This document shows, in pieces, positions 1 to 7,139 of a stretch of DNA of 13,979 nt. Made by a program: the position numbers and the translations under genes. The notes beneath the pieces are model-generated. The model ran no database searches, had not been told where the DNA came from, and saw only the letters and a list, made by a program, of their open reading frames with translations. The stretch is taken from NCBI GenBank assembly GCA_900765235.1, contig CAAFRK010000037.1, positions 1 to 13,979 of the forward strand, written 5' to 3'. The stretch is from an uncultured Veillonella sp. GTDB lineage: Bacteria > Bacillota_C > Negativicutes > Veillonellales > Veillonellaceae. Numbering within the stretch: position 1 is the stretch's first letter; the number at the start of each line of letters is the position of its first letter.

Positions 1-1
1 A

Positions 2-118
2 AATGTGATTTTAGAAATATTAAAATATTATGAAGAATATTTTAGGTTTTCTATTCCAATTTTCTATACATCAACAAATAGGGGTTGCAAAATTTATTCT
101 CATTTCAATGAGAACTGA
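2..118 (+). CDS. Possible C-terminal tail of a gene entering from the left
   Basis: One + frame stays open from the left edge for 38 codons and ends at a TGA at 116-118. The translated tail is rich in Tyr, Phe, Ile and Asn (it ends KIYSHFNEN) and contains no Met, so if real it is only the end of a longer protein. I do not recognise it. By synteny one would expect comFC upstream of an ncRNA/hpf locus, but this tail does not look like a ComFC C-terminus. The other frames at the edge close within a few codons. An open frame this short in AT-rich DNA may also be chance. Confidence 0.25.
   Translation, partial: NVILEILKYYEEYFRFSIPIFYTSTNRGCKIYSHFNEN
97..114. repeat. 8-bp inverted repeat (small hairpin)
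   Basis: TTCTCATT and AATGAGAA are separated by two bases. No T-run follows, so it is not an obvious intrinsic terminator. It lies at the end of the possible upstream reading frame and could be an operator or a chance palindrome. Confidence 0.3.
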
Positions 119-193
119 ACGATGCTATGTTCGGAAATATAATTTAATAGGTACGTCTTATTAATTTTAAGAATGTATATATAATTATAAATC

Positions 194-222
194 TAGACAT
201 GTATACTGTTATTCTTTATAAT
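194..222 (+). promoter_or_regulatory. Strong sigma-70 type promoter of the ncRNA
   Basis: The -35 box TAGACA (194-199) differs from TTGACA at one base. It is followed after exactly 17 bp by a perfect -10 box TATAAT (217-222). An A/T-only tract at about 176-192 lies just upstream, like an UP element. Transcription should start near 229-231. The design is that of a strong constitutive promoter, as used for abundant stable RNAs. Confidence 0.8.
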
Positions 223-228
223 ACGTCT

Positions 229-460
229 ATACGGGTCTGTGGTTGAAAGTCGATGCCAGTCGCAGGCAAAACGATCCACATAAGCAACCCAAGGGGTTGT
301 GAGCATGGTGCGGCTTAGGTGTAAGTCCTGCCGGTAAAACCGAGAGGGGTAGTAGTGGGGAGTCTCGGACTTATGAGCGAACACTCCAGCAGGCGAGAGT
401 GGGGGCAAAGACCAGGTCAGCCGTATGCGGGCACATGAGGCTTTTCTCATGTGCTTTTTT
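229..460 (+). ncRNA. Structured stand-alone non-coding RNA, candidate raiA-motif RNA
   Basis: This stretch is much richer in G and C than its flanks and sits between a near-perfect promoter and an intrinsic terminator, with no credible + strand reading frame. I can fold it by eye. A closing helix pairs 234-238 with 409-413. A stacked arm pairs 238-242/276-280, 249-252/272-275 and 254-257/265-268. Hairpins are 285-290/294-299 (CAACCC/GGGTTG), 311-314/330-333 with 317-319/327-329, 340-345/363-368 (CCGAGA/TCTCGG) and 382-386/397-401. Loop bases 322-328 (TAAGTCC) are perfectly complementary to 367-373 (GGACTTA), a likely pseudoknot. The raiA-motif RNA is known to lie typically between comFC and raiA in Bacillota and to be highly expressed. 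Here the raiA/hpf gene is the fifth gene downstream. The class is inferred from architecture and position. An omega-RNA/HEARO or a group II intron-derived RNA are alternatives. That it is an RNA gene is far more certain than its class. Confidence 0.85.
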
Positions 461-466
461 CTTTTT
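431..466 (+). terminator. Intrinsic terminator of the ncRNA
   Basis: The 9-bp stem GCACATGAG (431-439) / CTCATGTGC (446-454) has a 6-nt loop and is followed by six T, then C and five more T. It is a textbook Rho-independent terminator that sets the RNA 3' end near 460. Confidence 0.92.
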
Positions 467-556
467 ATACATCTGTATATTTAAAAATGGTAAAAATACC
501 GATTCTTATGGGAAAGTTTTTATACATTGTTGTTATAAATATACAATCAGTGTATA
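466..556. repeat. Recurrent TATACA/TGTATA inverted repeats
   Basis: Positions 466-479 read TATACA-TC-TGTATA, a 6-bp inverted repeat just after the ncRNA terminator. Positions 521-556 hold a second, wider one: TATACATTGT on the left and ACAATCAGTGTATA on the right. Both lie upstream of the transporter promoter and could be operator sites. In DNA this AT-rich, short palindromes also arise by chance. The rest of 467-614 shows no gene, and I see no T-box or known riboswitch. Confidence 0.35.
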
Positions 557-614
557 AAAATAAAATATAAATATAGTGATTAATTGATATTCAGGATGAT
601 TCTATACAAAATTG

Positions 615-642
615 TTGACATAATTATACTAAGTGGTATACT
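615..642 (+). promoter_or_regulatory. Promoter of the amino acid ABC transporter operon
   Basis: A perfect -35 TTGACA (615-620) lies 16 bp before a -10 TATACT (637-642), about 40 bp upstream of the first gene. The -10 region is part of a back-to-back direct repeat, TATACTAAGTGG (625-636) and TATACTAGTGG (637-647). A regulator bound there would cover the -10 box, so repression is plausible. No regulator gene is present nearby. Confidence 0.75.
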
Positions 643-684
643 AGTGGAATAAAAATAGTTAGTTTAGTAAATGAGGATGATTCG

Positions 685-1491
685 ATGTTAAATAGTAAGT
701 TAAAAAAATTAATCATTGGTGGTTGTATGTTAGTAATGGCCGGTACTGTAATTGGCGGTTGTGGATCTTTTACACAAACAACTTCTAATAAACTCATTGT
801 TGGTACTAATGCCACATTTGTACCATTTGAATTTAAAGATGAAAAAACTCAAGACTACACAGGCTTTGATATTGATTTAATTCGTGCCATTGGTAAACGT
901 ATCAATAAAGATGTAGAGCTTAAGAATGTTGCTTTTGATGCTTTGATTCCAGCTTTAAATACACATGATATTGATGTAGCTGCATCTGGTATGACGATTA
1001 CCAAAGCTAGAAGTGAAAAGGTATTATTCTCTTCTCCATATTATGAAAATGCCCTTGCTGTAGTATATAAAGATGGCGCAAATATCACATCTCTTGACGA
1101 TCTTAAAGGCAAGAAAATTGCTGCTCAACTAGGTACTACTGGTGCAGATTTAGCCCATAAAATCGAAGGTACTACTGTAAAAGAGTTTGACCATAGTAAT
1201 GAAGCTTTGTTAGAATTACAAAATGGTGGTGCTGATGCAACTGTTATTGATTTGCCAGTGGCTCAATATTACAGTACTAAACATCCAGATCAACATATTA
1301 AATTTATGGCATATCCAAATACAAAAGAATATTTGGGCTTAGCAATTAATAAAGATAATAAAGATTTACAAGAACAAATCAATAAAGCAATTGCAGATAT
1401 GAAGGCTGATGGTGAATTTAATACATTATATAAAAAATGGTTTAATGTAGATGCGCCTGCTGATATGCCAGTAGTGGTAGAATTTAAATAA
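685..1491 (+). CDS. Amino acid ABC transporter substrate-binding lipoprotein
   Basis: This is a 268-residue member of the polar amino acid periplasmic-binding family (SBP_bac_3; glutamine/histidine/arginine type). It captures an amino acid outside the inner membrane and delivers it to the permease encoded next. The N-terminus is a lipoprotein signal: two Lys at 7-8, a hydrophobic stretch 9-23, then lipobox I-G-G-C with Cys26 as the lipidated residue. The mature part starts with the typical LIVGTNATFVPFEFKD strand, followed by GFDIDLIRAIGKR, the family hallmark, and ends with the KKWF element near residue 248. A GAGGA Shine-Dalgarno sequence precedes the ATG. It is the first gene of a three-gene operon. 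The ligand cannot be fixed from sequence alone; glutamine or another polar amino acid is likely, and a glnH or artP-type name would be a guess. Confidence 0.93.
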   Translation: MLNSKLKKLIIGGCMLVMAGTVIGGCGSFTQTTSNKLIVGTNATFVPFEFKDEKTQDYTGFDIDLIRAIGKRINKDVELKNVAFDALIPALNTHDIDVAASGMTITKARSEKVLFSSPYYENALAVVYKDGANITSLDDLKGKKIAAQLGTTGADLAHKIEGTTVKEFDHSNEALLELQNGGADATVIDLPVAQYYSTKHPDQHIKFMAYPNTKEYLGLAINKDNKDLQEQINKAIADMKADGEFNTLYKKWFNVDAPADMPVVVEFK

Positions 1492-1502
1492 TAGGAGAGA
1501 TC

Positions 1503-2159
1503 ATGAGTTTTAATTGGGGGTTAATTGCGGATAATTTACCGCTCTTATTACAAGGTGCACTTGTAACCGTAGAAATTACAGCTATGTCTGTTGGCTGTGG
1601 TTTCTTTATCGGTTTATTAGTAGCCTTAGCAAATTTATCTAAATTTACTGTAGTTAGATTATTAGCAAAATGTTATGTAGATATCATTCGTGGTACACCG
1701 TTATTGGTACAAATCTTCTTGATTTATTTTGCTTTGCCAATGATTACAGGACAACGTATTGATCCATTTATTGCAGCTGTTACCGCATGTAGTATTAACT
1801 CTGGTGCATATGTGTCTGAGATCTTCCGTGCTGGTATCCAGTCTATCGATAAAGGTCAAATGGAAGCAGGTCGATCTCTTGGTTTAACTTGGGGTCAAAC
1901 TATGCGTTATATCATCATGCCTCAAGCTTTCAAAGCAATTATCCCACCATTGGGTAATGAATTTATTGCTATGTTGAAAGACTCCTCATTGGTTTCTGTA
2001 ATTGGTTTCGAAGAATTGACACGTCGTGGTCAATTAATCATTGCTAAAACGTATGCATCCTTTGAAATCTGGGGTACAGTTGCTGTTATTTACCTTATTA
2101 TGACAGTAACAATTTCACAATTAGTTGGTTACCTTGAAAGGAAATATAGCATTAAATGA
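1503..2159 (+). CDS. Amino acid ABC transporter permease (HisM/GlnP type)
   Basis: This is a 218-residue inner-membrane permease of the His/Glu/Gln/Arg/opine family. It forms the transmembrane channel with the ATPase encoded next. The N-terminal signature [16 protein letters not shown] is typical, and hydrophobic segments fall at about 20-45, 55-80, 90-105 and 185-205. The cytoplasmic EAA loop is clear ([22 protein letters not shown], about residues 121-142), followed by PPLGNEF and the conserved [15 protein letters not shown]. The length is normal. GGAGAG lies just upstream of the ATG. The gap from the binding-protein gene is 11 bp, and its TGA stop overlaps the next ATG as ATGA. It probably works as a homodimer, because only one permease gene is present. 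Confidence 0.93.
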   Translation: MSFNWGLIADNLPLLLQGALVTVEITAMSVGCGFFIGLLVALANLSKFTVVRLLAKCYVDIIRGTPLLVQIFLIYFALPMITGQRIDPFIAAVTACSINSGAYVSEIFRAGIQSIDKGQMEAGRSLGLTWGQTMRYIIMPQAFKAIIPPLGNEFIAMLKDSSLVSVIGFEELTRRGQLIIAKTYASFEIWGTVAVIYLIMTVTISQLVGYLERKYSIK

Positions 2160-2875
2160 TTAAATTAGAAAATGTACATAAATCCTTTGGTAAAAATGAA
2201 GTATTAAAGGGCATTGATTTACATATAGAAAAAGGTCAAGTTGTCGTTATAATTGGTCCATCTGGTTCTGGCAAAAGTACAGTATTACGTACTATGAACT
2301 ACTTAGAAGAGCCTACATCTGGTAAGGTAATTGTAGATGGTATGGATCTTTCTGATAAGTCTAAACTCAATGAAGTTCGTGCTGAAGTAGGGATGGTATT
2401 CCAAAACTTTAATCTTTTCCCACATATGACTGTAATGGAAAATTTAACATTAGCTCAAACTAAGGTTCGTAAAACTTCTAGTGATGAAGCTAAGAAAATC
2501 GGACAAGCTTTACTTGATCGCGTTGGGTTAGGAGATAAAGCTAATGCATATCCTGATTCCTTATCTGGTGGTCAAAAGCAACGTGTTGCCATTGCCCGTG
2601 CCCTAGCGATGAAACCAAAAGTTATGCTATTTGATGAACCTACATCTGCACTCGATCCAGAAATGGTTCGTGAGGTTCTAGATGTAATGAAGTCTCTCGC
2701 AGAAGAAGGGATGACGATGGTTATTGTTACTCATGAAATGGGCTTTGCTAAAGAAGTAGCTGACCGCGTATTATTCGTTGATGGTGGATTAATCTTAGAA
2801 GATGATACTCCTGAAAAGGTATTTGATGCTCCAACAAATGAGCGAACAAAATTGTTCTTGTCGAAAATTTTATAA
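2156..2875 (+). CDS. glnQ: Amino acid ABC transporter ATP-binding protein (GlnQ family)
   Basis: This is a 239-residue ATPase that powers polar amino acid import with the preceding permease and lipoprotein. All nucleotide-binding motifs are intact: Walker [10 protein letters not shown] (34-42), Q-loop Gln83 in [16 protein letters not shown], signature LSGGQ (136-140), Walker [15 protein letters not shown] from 156, and H-loop His193 in [15 protein letters not shown]. These are the exact variants typical of GlnQ/HisP/ArtP proteins. Translation is coupled to the permease by the 4-base ATGA overlap. A terminator follows at 2892. Family assignment is sure; the transported amino acid is not, and the gene symbol is the family name only. 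Confidence 0.93.
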   Translation: MIKLENVHKSFGKNEVLKGIDLHIEKGQVVVIIGPSGSGKSTVLRTMNYLEEPTSGKVIVDGMDLSDKSKLNEVRAEVGMVFQNFNLFPHMTVMENLTLAQTKVRKTSSDEAKKIGQALLDRVGLGDKANAYPDSLSGGQKQRVAIARALAMKPKVMLFDEPTSALDPEMVREVLDVMKSLAEEGMTMVIVTHEMGFAKEVADRVLFVDGGLILEDDTPEKVFDAPTNERTKLFLSKIL

Positions 2876-2891
2876 TAATATTTTCTAACAT

Positions 2892-2936
2892 AAAAGGAAG
2901 TAAGTTCTGAAATTCAGAGTTTGCTTCCTTTTTTTT
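2892..2936 (+). terminator. Terminator of the transporter operon
   Basis: AAAAGGAAG (2892-2900) pairs with CTTCCTTTT (2924-2932). An inner helix, CTGAA/TTCAG, stacks within the loop. A run of T ends at 2936. It closes the three-gene operon. Confidence 0.85.
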
Positions 2937-3315
2937 GTATTTTTAAAGATAACCAAATTTGTAGATATTAAATTTCTTAATATATGAATCGATTTATATC
3001 TATTAATATATTTGATGACTTATTTTATCCGTATCTGTTCAACCCTTGTAAATAAGCGCTTTTAGGCTTTTCTTAATCTATAAAATACGATTATCGCTAT
3101 AAATATTTGTGATATATAAATATTTTATACATATATATTTTGGAGTAATAATTTTTAATTCATATATTTTTATGATTATAAAATTATGTAATAATTTAAT
3201 GTGCTGTTCGGAAATATTTATAATATAGATAAATAAAGGTTTTAAAGTAGTTTTTAGGGGATGAATTATCAATAAAATATATTTGTATATTCATTAAAAG
3301 TGTTAATATTATTGT
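2937..3315. other. AT-rich gene-free stretch
   Basis: About 380 bases between the transporter terminator and the cspA promoter are extremely AT-rich, with stops in all frames. I see no credible gene and no convincing structured RNA. The only GC-richer patch is around 3036-3070. The short minus-strand open frame there is low-complexity Ile/Tyr/Lys sequence without a proper start context. Confidence 0.6.
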
Positions 3316-3344
3316 TTGATATTTTATACATGCTGTGTTATGAT
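3316..3344 (+). promoter_or_regulatory. Promoter of the cold-shock gene
   Basis: TTGATA (3316-3321) and TATGAT (3339-3344) are spaced by 17 bp. A start near 3351 would give a 5' leader of only about 50 nt, much shorter than the long cold-sensing leader of E. coli cspA. Confidence 0.65.
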
Positions 3345-3399
3345 ACAAGTGTAGTGCAAGACAGTAAGACAATATATATATTTTTAGGAGGATGTTACC

Positions 3400-3597
3400 A
3401 TGTTAGGTAAAGTAAAATGGTTTAGCGCAGAAAAAGGTTATGGTTTTATTGAACGTGAAGACGGTAGCGATGTATTCGTACATTACTCTGCGATCCAAGA
3501 CGAAGGCTTCAAATCTTTGACAGAAGGTCAAAATGTAGAGTTTGATATCGTTGATGGTAACCGTGGCCCTCAAGCTGCTAACGTTGTAAAAGCGTAA
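3400..3597 (+). CDS. cspA: Cold-shock protein (CspA/CspB family)
   Basis: This is a 65-residue single cold-shock domain, the normal full length. It binds single-stranded RNA/DNA and acts in the cytoplasm as an RNA chaperone. RNP1 is KGYGFI (12-17) and RNP2 is VFVHYS (25-30), with Trp7 and Phe8 of the KWF motif completing the aromatic binding surface. A perfect AGGAGG (3386-3391) lies 8 bases before the ATG, and the gene ends with tandem TAA TAA stops. It is monocistronic, with its own promoter and terminator. cspA is used as the family name; which csp paralogue it is cannot be told. Confidence 0.95.
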   Translation: MLGKVKWFSAEKGYGFIEREDGSDVFVHYSAIQDEGFKSLTEGQNVEFDIVDGNRGPQAANVVKA

Positions 3598-3634
3598 TAA
3601 CATACCAAAAAATACATAAAAGCAACATATAAAG

Positions 3635-3666
3635 AAACTCCGATATCGCATGATATTGGAGTTTTT
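3635..3666 (+). terminator. Terminator after cspA
   Basis: AAACTCC (3635-3641) pairs with GGAGTTT (3658-3664), extended by ATATC/GATAT, with a GCAT loop and a T-run to 3666. Confidence 0.85.
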
Positions 3667-3768
3667 CGATTGTTACTGGAAATAATATTTATAATTCTGC
3701 AAAAAATATAAAAATTCTTTTGAAAAAAAGAGGAGTTTTATACCTTGATGTAGAAATACTAAATATAA

Positions 3769-3811
3769 CACGAGAGATAAGTAAAAAATTACTACACACT
3801 CGTATCTCGTG
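3769..3811 (+). promoter_or_regulatory. Leader hairpin upstream of hpf
   Basis: CACGAGA (3769-3775) pairs with TCTCGTG (3805-3811) across a mostly A-rich 29-nt loop. The helix ends about 12 bases before the hpf Shine-Dalgarno (AGAAAGGG, 3822-3829). It is not followed by a T-run, so it is not a terminator. It could tune translation or mRNA stability. Upstream, GAGGAG (3730-3735) precedes TTG ATG TAG (3745-3753), a minimal start-stop. I could not place a good sigma-70 promoter for hpf between 3667 and 3838. Confidence 0.4.
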
Positions 3812-3838
3812 GATGATTTTTAGAAAGGGTGTTGACTT

Positions 3839-4366
3839 ATGAAAGTAGCAATCAGAGGTAAAAACATTGAAGTGACAGATGCTCTAAGAGCATACATCGA
3901 AAAAAGATTGAGCAAATTAACTCGTTACTTCGATGATGAGTTAGATGCACAAGCGGTTTTATCCGTTGTTAAAGATAAATCTACTGTTGAACTTACATGC
4001 TTCGTTGATAAGATCGTTCTTCGCGGTGTAGAAACAAACGATGATATGTATGCAGCTATTGATTTAGTAATAGACAAGATCGTACGTCAAATCCATAAAC
4101 ATAAAACTCGTTTAGCAAAACGCTTCAAAAAACAAGAAGCTTTCCATCCTGAAGCTTTAGCAGCTCCTGTAGAAGAGGAAACTATCGAAGTTGTAAAACG
4201 GAAACACTTTGCAGTACGTCCTATGGATGTAGAAGAAGCTATCTTACAAATGAATCTTATTGGCCATGACTTCTTTATGTTCTTCAATGCTGAAACAGAA
4301 GCAATGAACGTAGTATATCGTAGACACGATGGATTCTATGGTTTGATTGAGCCAGAATTACAATAA
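3839..4366 (+). CDS. hpf: Long-form ribosome hibernation promoting factor (HPF/RaiA family)
   Basis: This 175-residue protein binds the 30S decoding region and, in the long form, dimerises ribosomes into inactive 100S particles in stationary phase or stress. Residues 1 to about 100 form the S30AE domain, starting with the typical KVAIRGKNIEVTDALRAYIEKRLSKLTRYF. An acidic linker follows (PVEEETIEVVKRK). The C-terminal dimerisation domain covers about 123-172 (VRPMDVEEAILQMNLIGHDFFMFFNAETEAMNVVYRRHDGFYGLIEP). The presence of both domains makes this the long form, not the short HPF of enterobacteria. It is followed by a terminator, and secA lies next, the usual order in Firmicutes. Confidence 0.95.
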   Translation: MKVAIRGKNIEVTDALRAYIEKRLSKLTRYFDDELDAQAVLSVVKDKSTVELTCFVDKIVLRGVETNDDMYAAIDLVIDKIVRQIHKHKTRLAKRFKKQEAFHPEALAAPVEEETIEVVKRKHFAVRPMDVEEAILQMNLIGHDFFMFFNAETEAMNVVYRRHDGFYGLIEPELQ

Positions 4367-4375
4367 CCTATAATA

Positions 4376-4422
4376 TCGGCTGACAATAATCCTAACTCCT
4401 TTCTACTTTTTAAATCAGCCGA
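4376..4422 (+). repeat. Inverted repeat after hpf
   Basis: TCGGCTGA (4376-4383) and TCAGCCGA (4415-4422) are perfectly complementary across a 31-nt loop. Only AT-rich sequence follows, not a T-run. It may protect the 3' end of the hpf mRNA or assist the terminator just downstream. Confidence 0.5.
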
Positions 4423-4432
4423 TTATTATATC

Positions 4433-4468
4433 AAGGTGGATGACCATTTTGAGTCATCCACCTTTTTT
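4433..4468 (+). terminator. Terminator of hpf
   Basis: The stem AAGGTGGATGAC / GTCATCCACCTT has at least 10 perfect GC-containing pairs (4435-4444 with 4453-4462) and an 8-nt loop, followed directly by six T. It is a strong intrinsic terminator that separates hpf from secA. Confidence 0.92.
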
Positions 4469-4490
4469 ATAAAATGCTATAAATAATCGT

Positions 4491-4527
4491 GAAATGCCTT
4501 GAATTCTTTGACTATTCAAGGCATTTT
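4491..4527. repeat. 13-bp inverted repeat overlapping the secA promoter
   Basis: GAAATGCCTTGAA (4491-4503) pairs with TTCAAGGCATTTT (4515-4527), an 11-nt loop between. It resembles a second terminator but has only four T at its end. The secA -35 box lies in the loop and the -10 box starts four bases after the repeat. It may be a back-up terminator for hpf, an operator, or both. Confidence 0.65.
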
Positions 4528-4536
4528 CGTTATAAT
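4508..4536 (+). promoter_or_regulatory. secA promoter
   Basis: TTGACT (4508-4513) and a perfect TATAAT (4531-4536) are separated by exactly 17 bp. The start would be near 4543, giving a leader of about 40 nt to the TTG start codon of secA. Confidence 0.8.
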
Positions 4537-4582
4537 AAATTAGATAAAATAATGTAAGATGTCCTATAGAGGAGTGATTTGT

Positions 4583-7018
4583 TTGTTAAGCTTTTTACAA
4601 AGGCTATTAGGCAATAATAACGCAAAAGAAATTAAAAAAATGCGTGCTATTGCTGATCATATTAATGAAATTGAACCGAATTATGTTAAATTAAGTGATG
4701 CTAACTTAGTAGCAAAAACCGATGAGTTTAAACGTCGTTTGCAAAAAGGGGAAACGTTAGACGACATTTTGCCAGAAGCATTTGCTGTAGTTCGCGAAGC
4801 ATCTAAACGTGTGTTAGGCATGCGTCATTTTGATGTGCAGTTGATCGGTGGTATTTGCCTTCATAGAGGTAATATCGCAGAAATGCGTACTGGCGAAGGT
4901 AAAACATTAGTTGCTACATTGCCAGTATATCTAAATGCATTGACAGGTAACGGCGTACATGTTGTTACAGTAAATGATTATTTGGCTACTCGCGATAGTG
5001 AACAAATGGGTCGTTTATATAACTTCTTAGGCCTTTCTACAGGTCTTATTGTGGCTAATCTCGATTATAACCAACGTAAAGAAGCATATGCATGTGATAT
5101 TACATATGGTACAAATAATGAGTTTGGTTTTGACTATTTGCGCGATAACATGGTATCTGATGTATCTCAAATGGTACAACGTCCATTGAATTACGCAATT
5201 GTCGATGAAGTTGACTCTATTCTTATCGATGAAGCGAGAACTCCATTAATTATTTCTGGTCCTGGTCAACGTTCCACAGATAATTACTACAAGTTAGCTA
5301 AAATTGTTCCTCATCTTGTAAAAGATGAAGATTATACAATTGATGAAAAACAAAAGACTATTGCACCTACTGATTCTGGTATCGCAAAAGTCGAAAAAAT
5401 GCTTGGTGTTGAAAACTTGTATGATGCAGAAAACATCGAGTTAAACCATCTACTTGGTGCATCTTTACGTGCTTATGCTATGATGCATCGCGATACTGAT
5501 TACGTAGTTAAAGATGGTGAAGTTGTTATCGTCGATGAATTTACAGGTCGTTTGATGTTTGGTCGTCGTTATTCTGATGGCTTACATCAAGCTATCGAAG
5601 CTAAAGAAGGCTTGAAGGTTGAACGTGAAAGTCAAACATTGGCTTCTATTACATTCCAAAACTATTTCCGTATGTATAAAAAGCTTGCTGGTATGACTGG
5701 TACAGCTAAGACTGAGGAAAAAGAATTCATCGATATTTACGGTTTGGAAGTATTGCCTATTCCTCCAAATAAACCATTAGCCCGTGTAGATTTGCCAGAT
5801 CAAATCTTTAAAACTAAGGCTGCTAAATATCGTGCCGTAGTACGTAATGCTGTAGAACGACATCAAACTGGTCAACCTATTTTGATTGGTACTACATCTA
5901 TTACACAATCTGAAGAGCTTTCAGATATGTTATTACGTGCAGGCGTACCACATAAAGTATTGAATGCTAAACATCATGAAAAAGAAGCTGAAATTGTTGC
6001 CAATGCTGGTCAAATGGGCATGGTAACAATTGCTACAAACATGGCAGGTCGTGGTACTGATATTACATTAGGTGAAGGTGTACCTGAATTAGGTGGCTTG
6101 GCCATCTTAGGTACTGAACGTCATGAAAGTCGCCGTATCGATAATCAGTTGCGTGGTCGTGCTGGTCGTCAAGGTGACCCAGGTTCCTCTCAATTCTTCT
6201 TATCTTTAGAAGATGATTTGATGCGTATCTTTGGTGCTGACAATATTACAGGCATTATGGATAAACTTGGCATGGAAGAGGATGAACCTATTGAGCATTC
6301 TTTGATTACTAAATCTATTGAACGTGCTCAAAAGAAAGTAGAAGATCATAACTATAATATTCGTAAATATGTACTCGAGTATGATGATGTTATGAATCAA
6401 CAACGTGAAGTATTATACGAACAACGTCGTCGTATTTTACGTAATGAGTCCTTACGTGACACAATCAATGAAATGATTGATAAACTTGTTACTGAATCTG
6501 TAGATGCTTATGCAGATGAGAAATTATATCCAGAAGAATGGGATTACGAAGGTCTCTACAAGCACTTGAGTCAATATTTCTTAACCGAAGATATTATGAC
6601 TCCTCAAGATATGGAAGAATATAGTCGTCAAGAATTATTAGAACGCTTGCTTGAAATTGCTCATGCTGAGTATCAAGATCGCGTTGATATGCTTGGTGAT
6701 GCTATGTTTGGCCAGCTTGAAAAGGCTATTATGTTGCGCGTTGTTGATAACAAATGGATGGAACATTTGGATAATATGGATATGTTGCGTGAAGGTATCG
6801 GTCTTCGTGCATATGGCCAAAAAAATCCATTGGTGGAATATAAATTTGAAGCCTTTGATATGTTCCAAAACATGATTGCTGCTATCCAAGATGAAACAAT
6901 CATGGCGTTGTACAAAATTCGTGCACAATTGATTCAAGAAATTGAAGAACCAGTTGACCACTTAGAAGGTGCACAACCCCATCATGAAGATGTGTTGGAG
7001 CCACAAAACATAGATTAA
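4583..7018 (+). CDS. secA: Preprotein translocase ATPase SecA
   Basis: This is the motor ATPase that pushes unfolded preproteins through SecYEG across the inner membrane. I chose the TTG at 4583 (811 residues). GAGGAG (4569-4574) lies 8 bases before it, and the resulting start [21 protein letters not shown] matches the SecA N-terminus. The upstream ATG at 4559 would place the Shine-Dalgarno inside the coding region. Walker A is MRTGEGKT with GEGKT at 104-108, and Walker B is [16 protein letters not shown] with DEVD at 208-211. The helicase motif [24 protein letters not shown], the helical scaffold ([23 protein letters not shown]) and the wing domain are all present. The C-terminus ends [23 protein letters not shown] without the cysteine-rich zinc motif found at the tail of many SecA proteins, so binding to SecB by that route is not expected. 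Confidence 0.97.
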   Translation: MLSFLQRLLGNNNAKEIKKMRAIADHINEIEPNYVKLSDANLVAKTDEFKRRLQKGETLDDILPEAFAVVREASKRVLGMRHFDVQLIGGICLHRGNIAEMRTGEGKTLVATLPVYLNALTGNGVHVVTVNDYLATRDSEQMGRLYNFLGLSTGLIVANLDYNQRKEAYACDITYGTNNEFGFDYLRDNMVSDVSQMVQRPLNYAIVDEVDSILIDEARTPLIISGPGQRSTDNYYKLAKIVPHLVKDEDYTIDEKQKTIAPTDSGIAKVEKMLGVENLYDAENIELNHLLGASLRAYAMMHRDTDYVVKDGEVVIVDEFTGRLMFGRRYSDGLHQAIEAKEGLKVERESQTLASITFQNYFRMYKKLAGMTGTAKTEEKEFIDIYGLEVLPIPPNKPLARVDLPDQIFKTKAAKYRAVVRNAVERHQTGQPILIGTTSITQSEELSDMLLRAGVPHKVLNAKHHEKEAEIVANAGQMGMVTIATNMAGRGTDITLGEGVPELGGLAILGTERHESRRIDNQLRGRAGRQGDPGSSQFFLSLEDDLMRIFGADNITGIMDKLGMEEDEPIEHSLITKSIERAQKKVEDHNYNIRKYVLEYDDVMNQQREVLYEQRRRILRNESLRDTINEMIDKLVTESVDAYADEKLYPEEWDYEGLYKHLSQYFLTEDIMTPQDMEEYSRQELLERLLEIAHAEYQDRVDMLGDAMFGQLEKAIMLRVVDNKWMEHLDNMDMLREGIGLRAYGQKNPLVEYKFEAFDMFQNMIAAIQDETIMALYKIRAQLIQEIEEPVDHLEGAQPHHEDVLEPQNID

Positions 7019-7026
7019 GATTTGTG

Positions 7027-7074
7027 AATGGCACGTTGCTCAATGGGATTTCCTTCTGGGCAACGGCCATTTTT
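7027..7074 (+). terminator. Hairpin terminator/attenuator between secA and prfB
   Basis: AATGGC (7027-7032) pairs with GCCATT (7066-7071), and GTTGC (7035-7039) with GCAAC (7060-7064), around a 20-nt loop. It is followed by TTT, C, TATTTT. The T-run is interrupted, so some readthrough into prfB is possible. I did not find a clear separate promoter for prfB in 7075-7120. Confidence 0.7.
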
Positions 7075-7139
7075 CTATTTTATTAAGGTGATAGTTTATC
7101 GATGTAATAAGCTAATAAGTTAAAGGTGGTGAACATAAA

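Noticed and set aside
128..140. 13-base sequence TGTTCGGAAATAT also present at 3205-3217
   Set aside because: An exact 13-mer shared between two AT-rich intergenic regions is expected by chance about once in a window of this size and composition. The flanks do not match.
193..450. Minus-strand open frame of 85 codons opposite the ncRNA
   Set aside because: It lies opposite a promoter, a structured RNA and a terminator, has no good Shine-Dalgarno, and its product looks like no protein family. It is open because the RNA gene is GC-richer.
229..460. omega-RNA/HEARO or group II intron remnant as the identity of the ncRNA
   Set aside because: Bases 419-431 (AGCCGTATGCGGG) resemble the 5' half of group II intron domain V, and the compact pseudoknotted fold recalls HEARO. 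However, there is no matching 3' half of domain V, no reverse transcriptase and no IscB/IsrB gene nearby, and the RNA has its own promoter and terminator. Kept only as alternatives.
3078..3272. Minus-strand open frame of 64 codons in the AT-rich gap
   Set aside because: It is low-complexity Ile/Tyr/Lys/Asn sequence expected from AT-rich DNA, without a Shine-Dalgarno or family resemblance.
4559..4582. Upstream ATG start for secA
   Set aside because: It would put the GAGGAG Shine-Dalgarno inside the gene and add eight residues not typical of SecA. The TTG at 4583 has ideal spacing.
6638..6961. Antisense open frames inside secA and several others inside hpf, prfB and the transketolase genes
   Set aside because: They are shadows of strongly coding + strand genes, with no start context and no recognisable protein.
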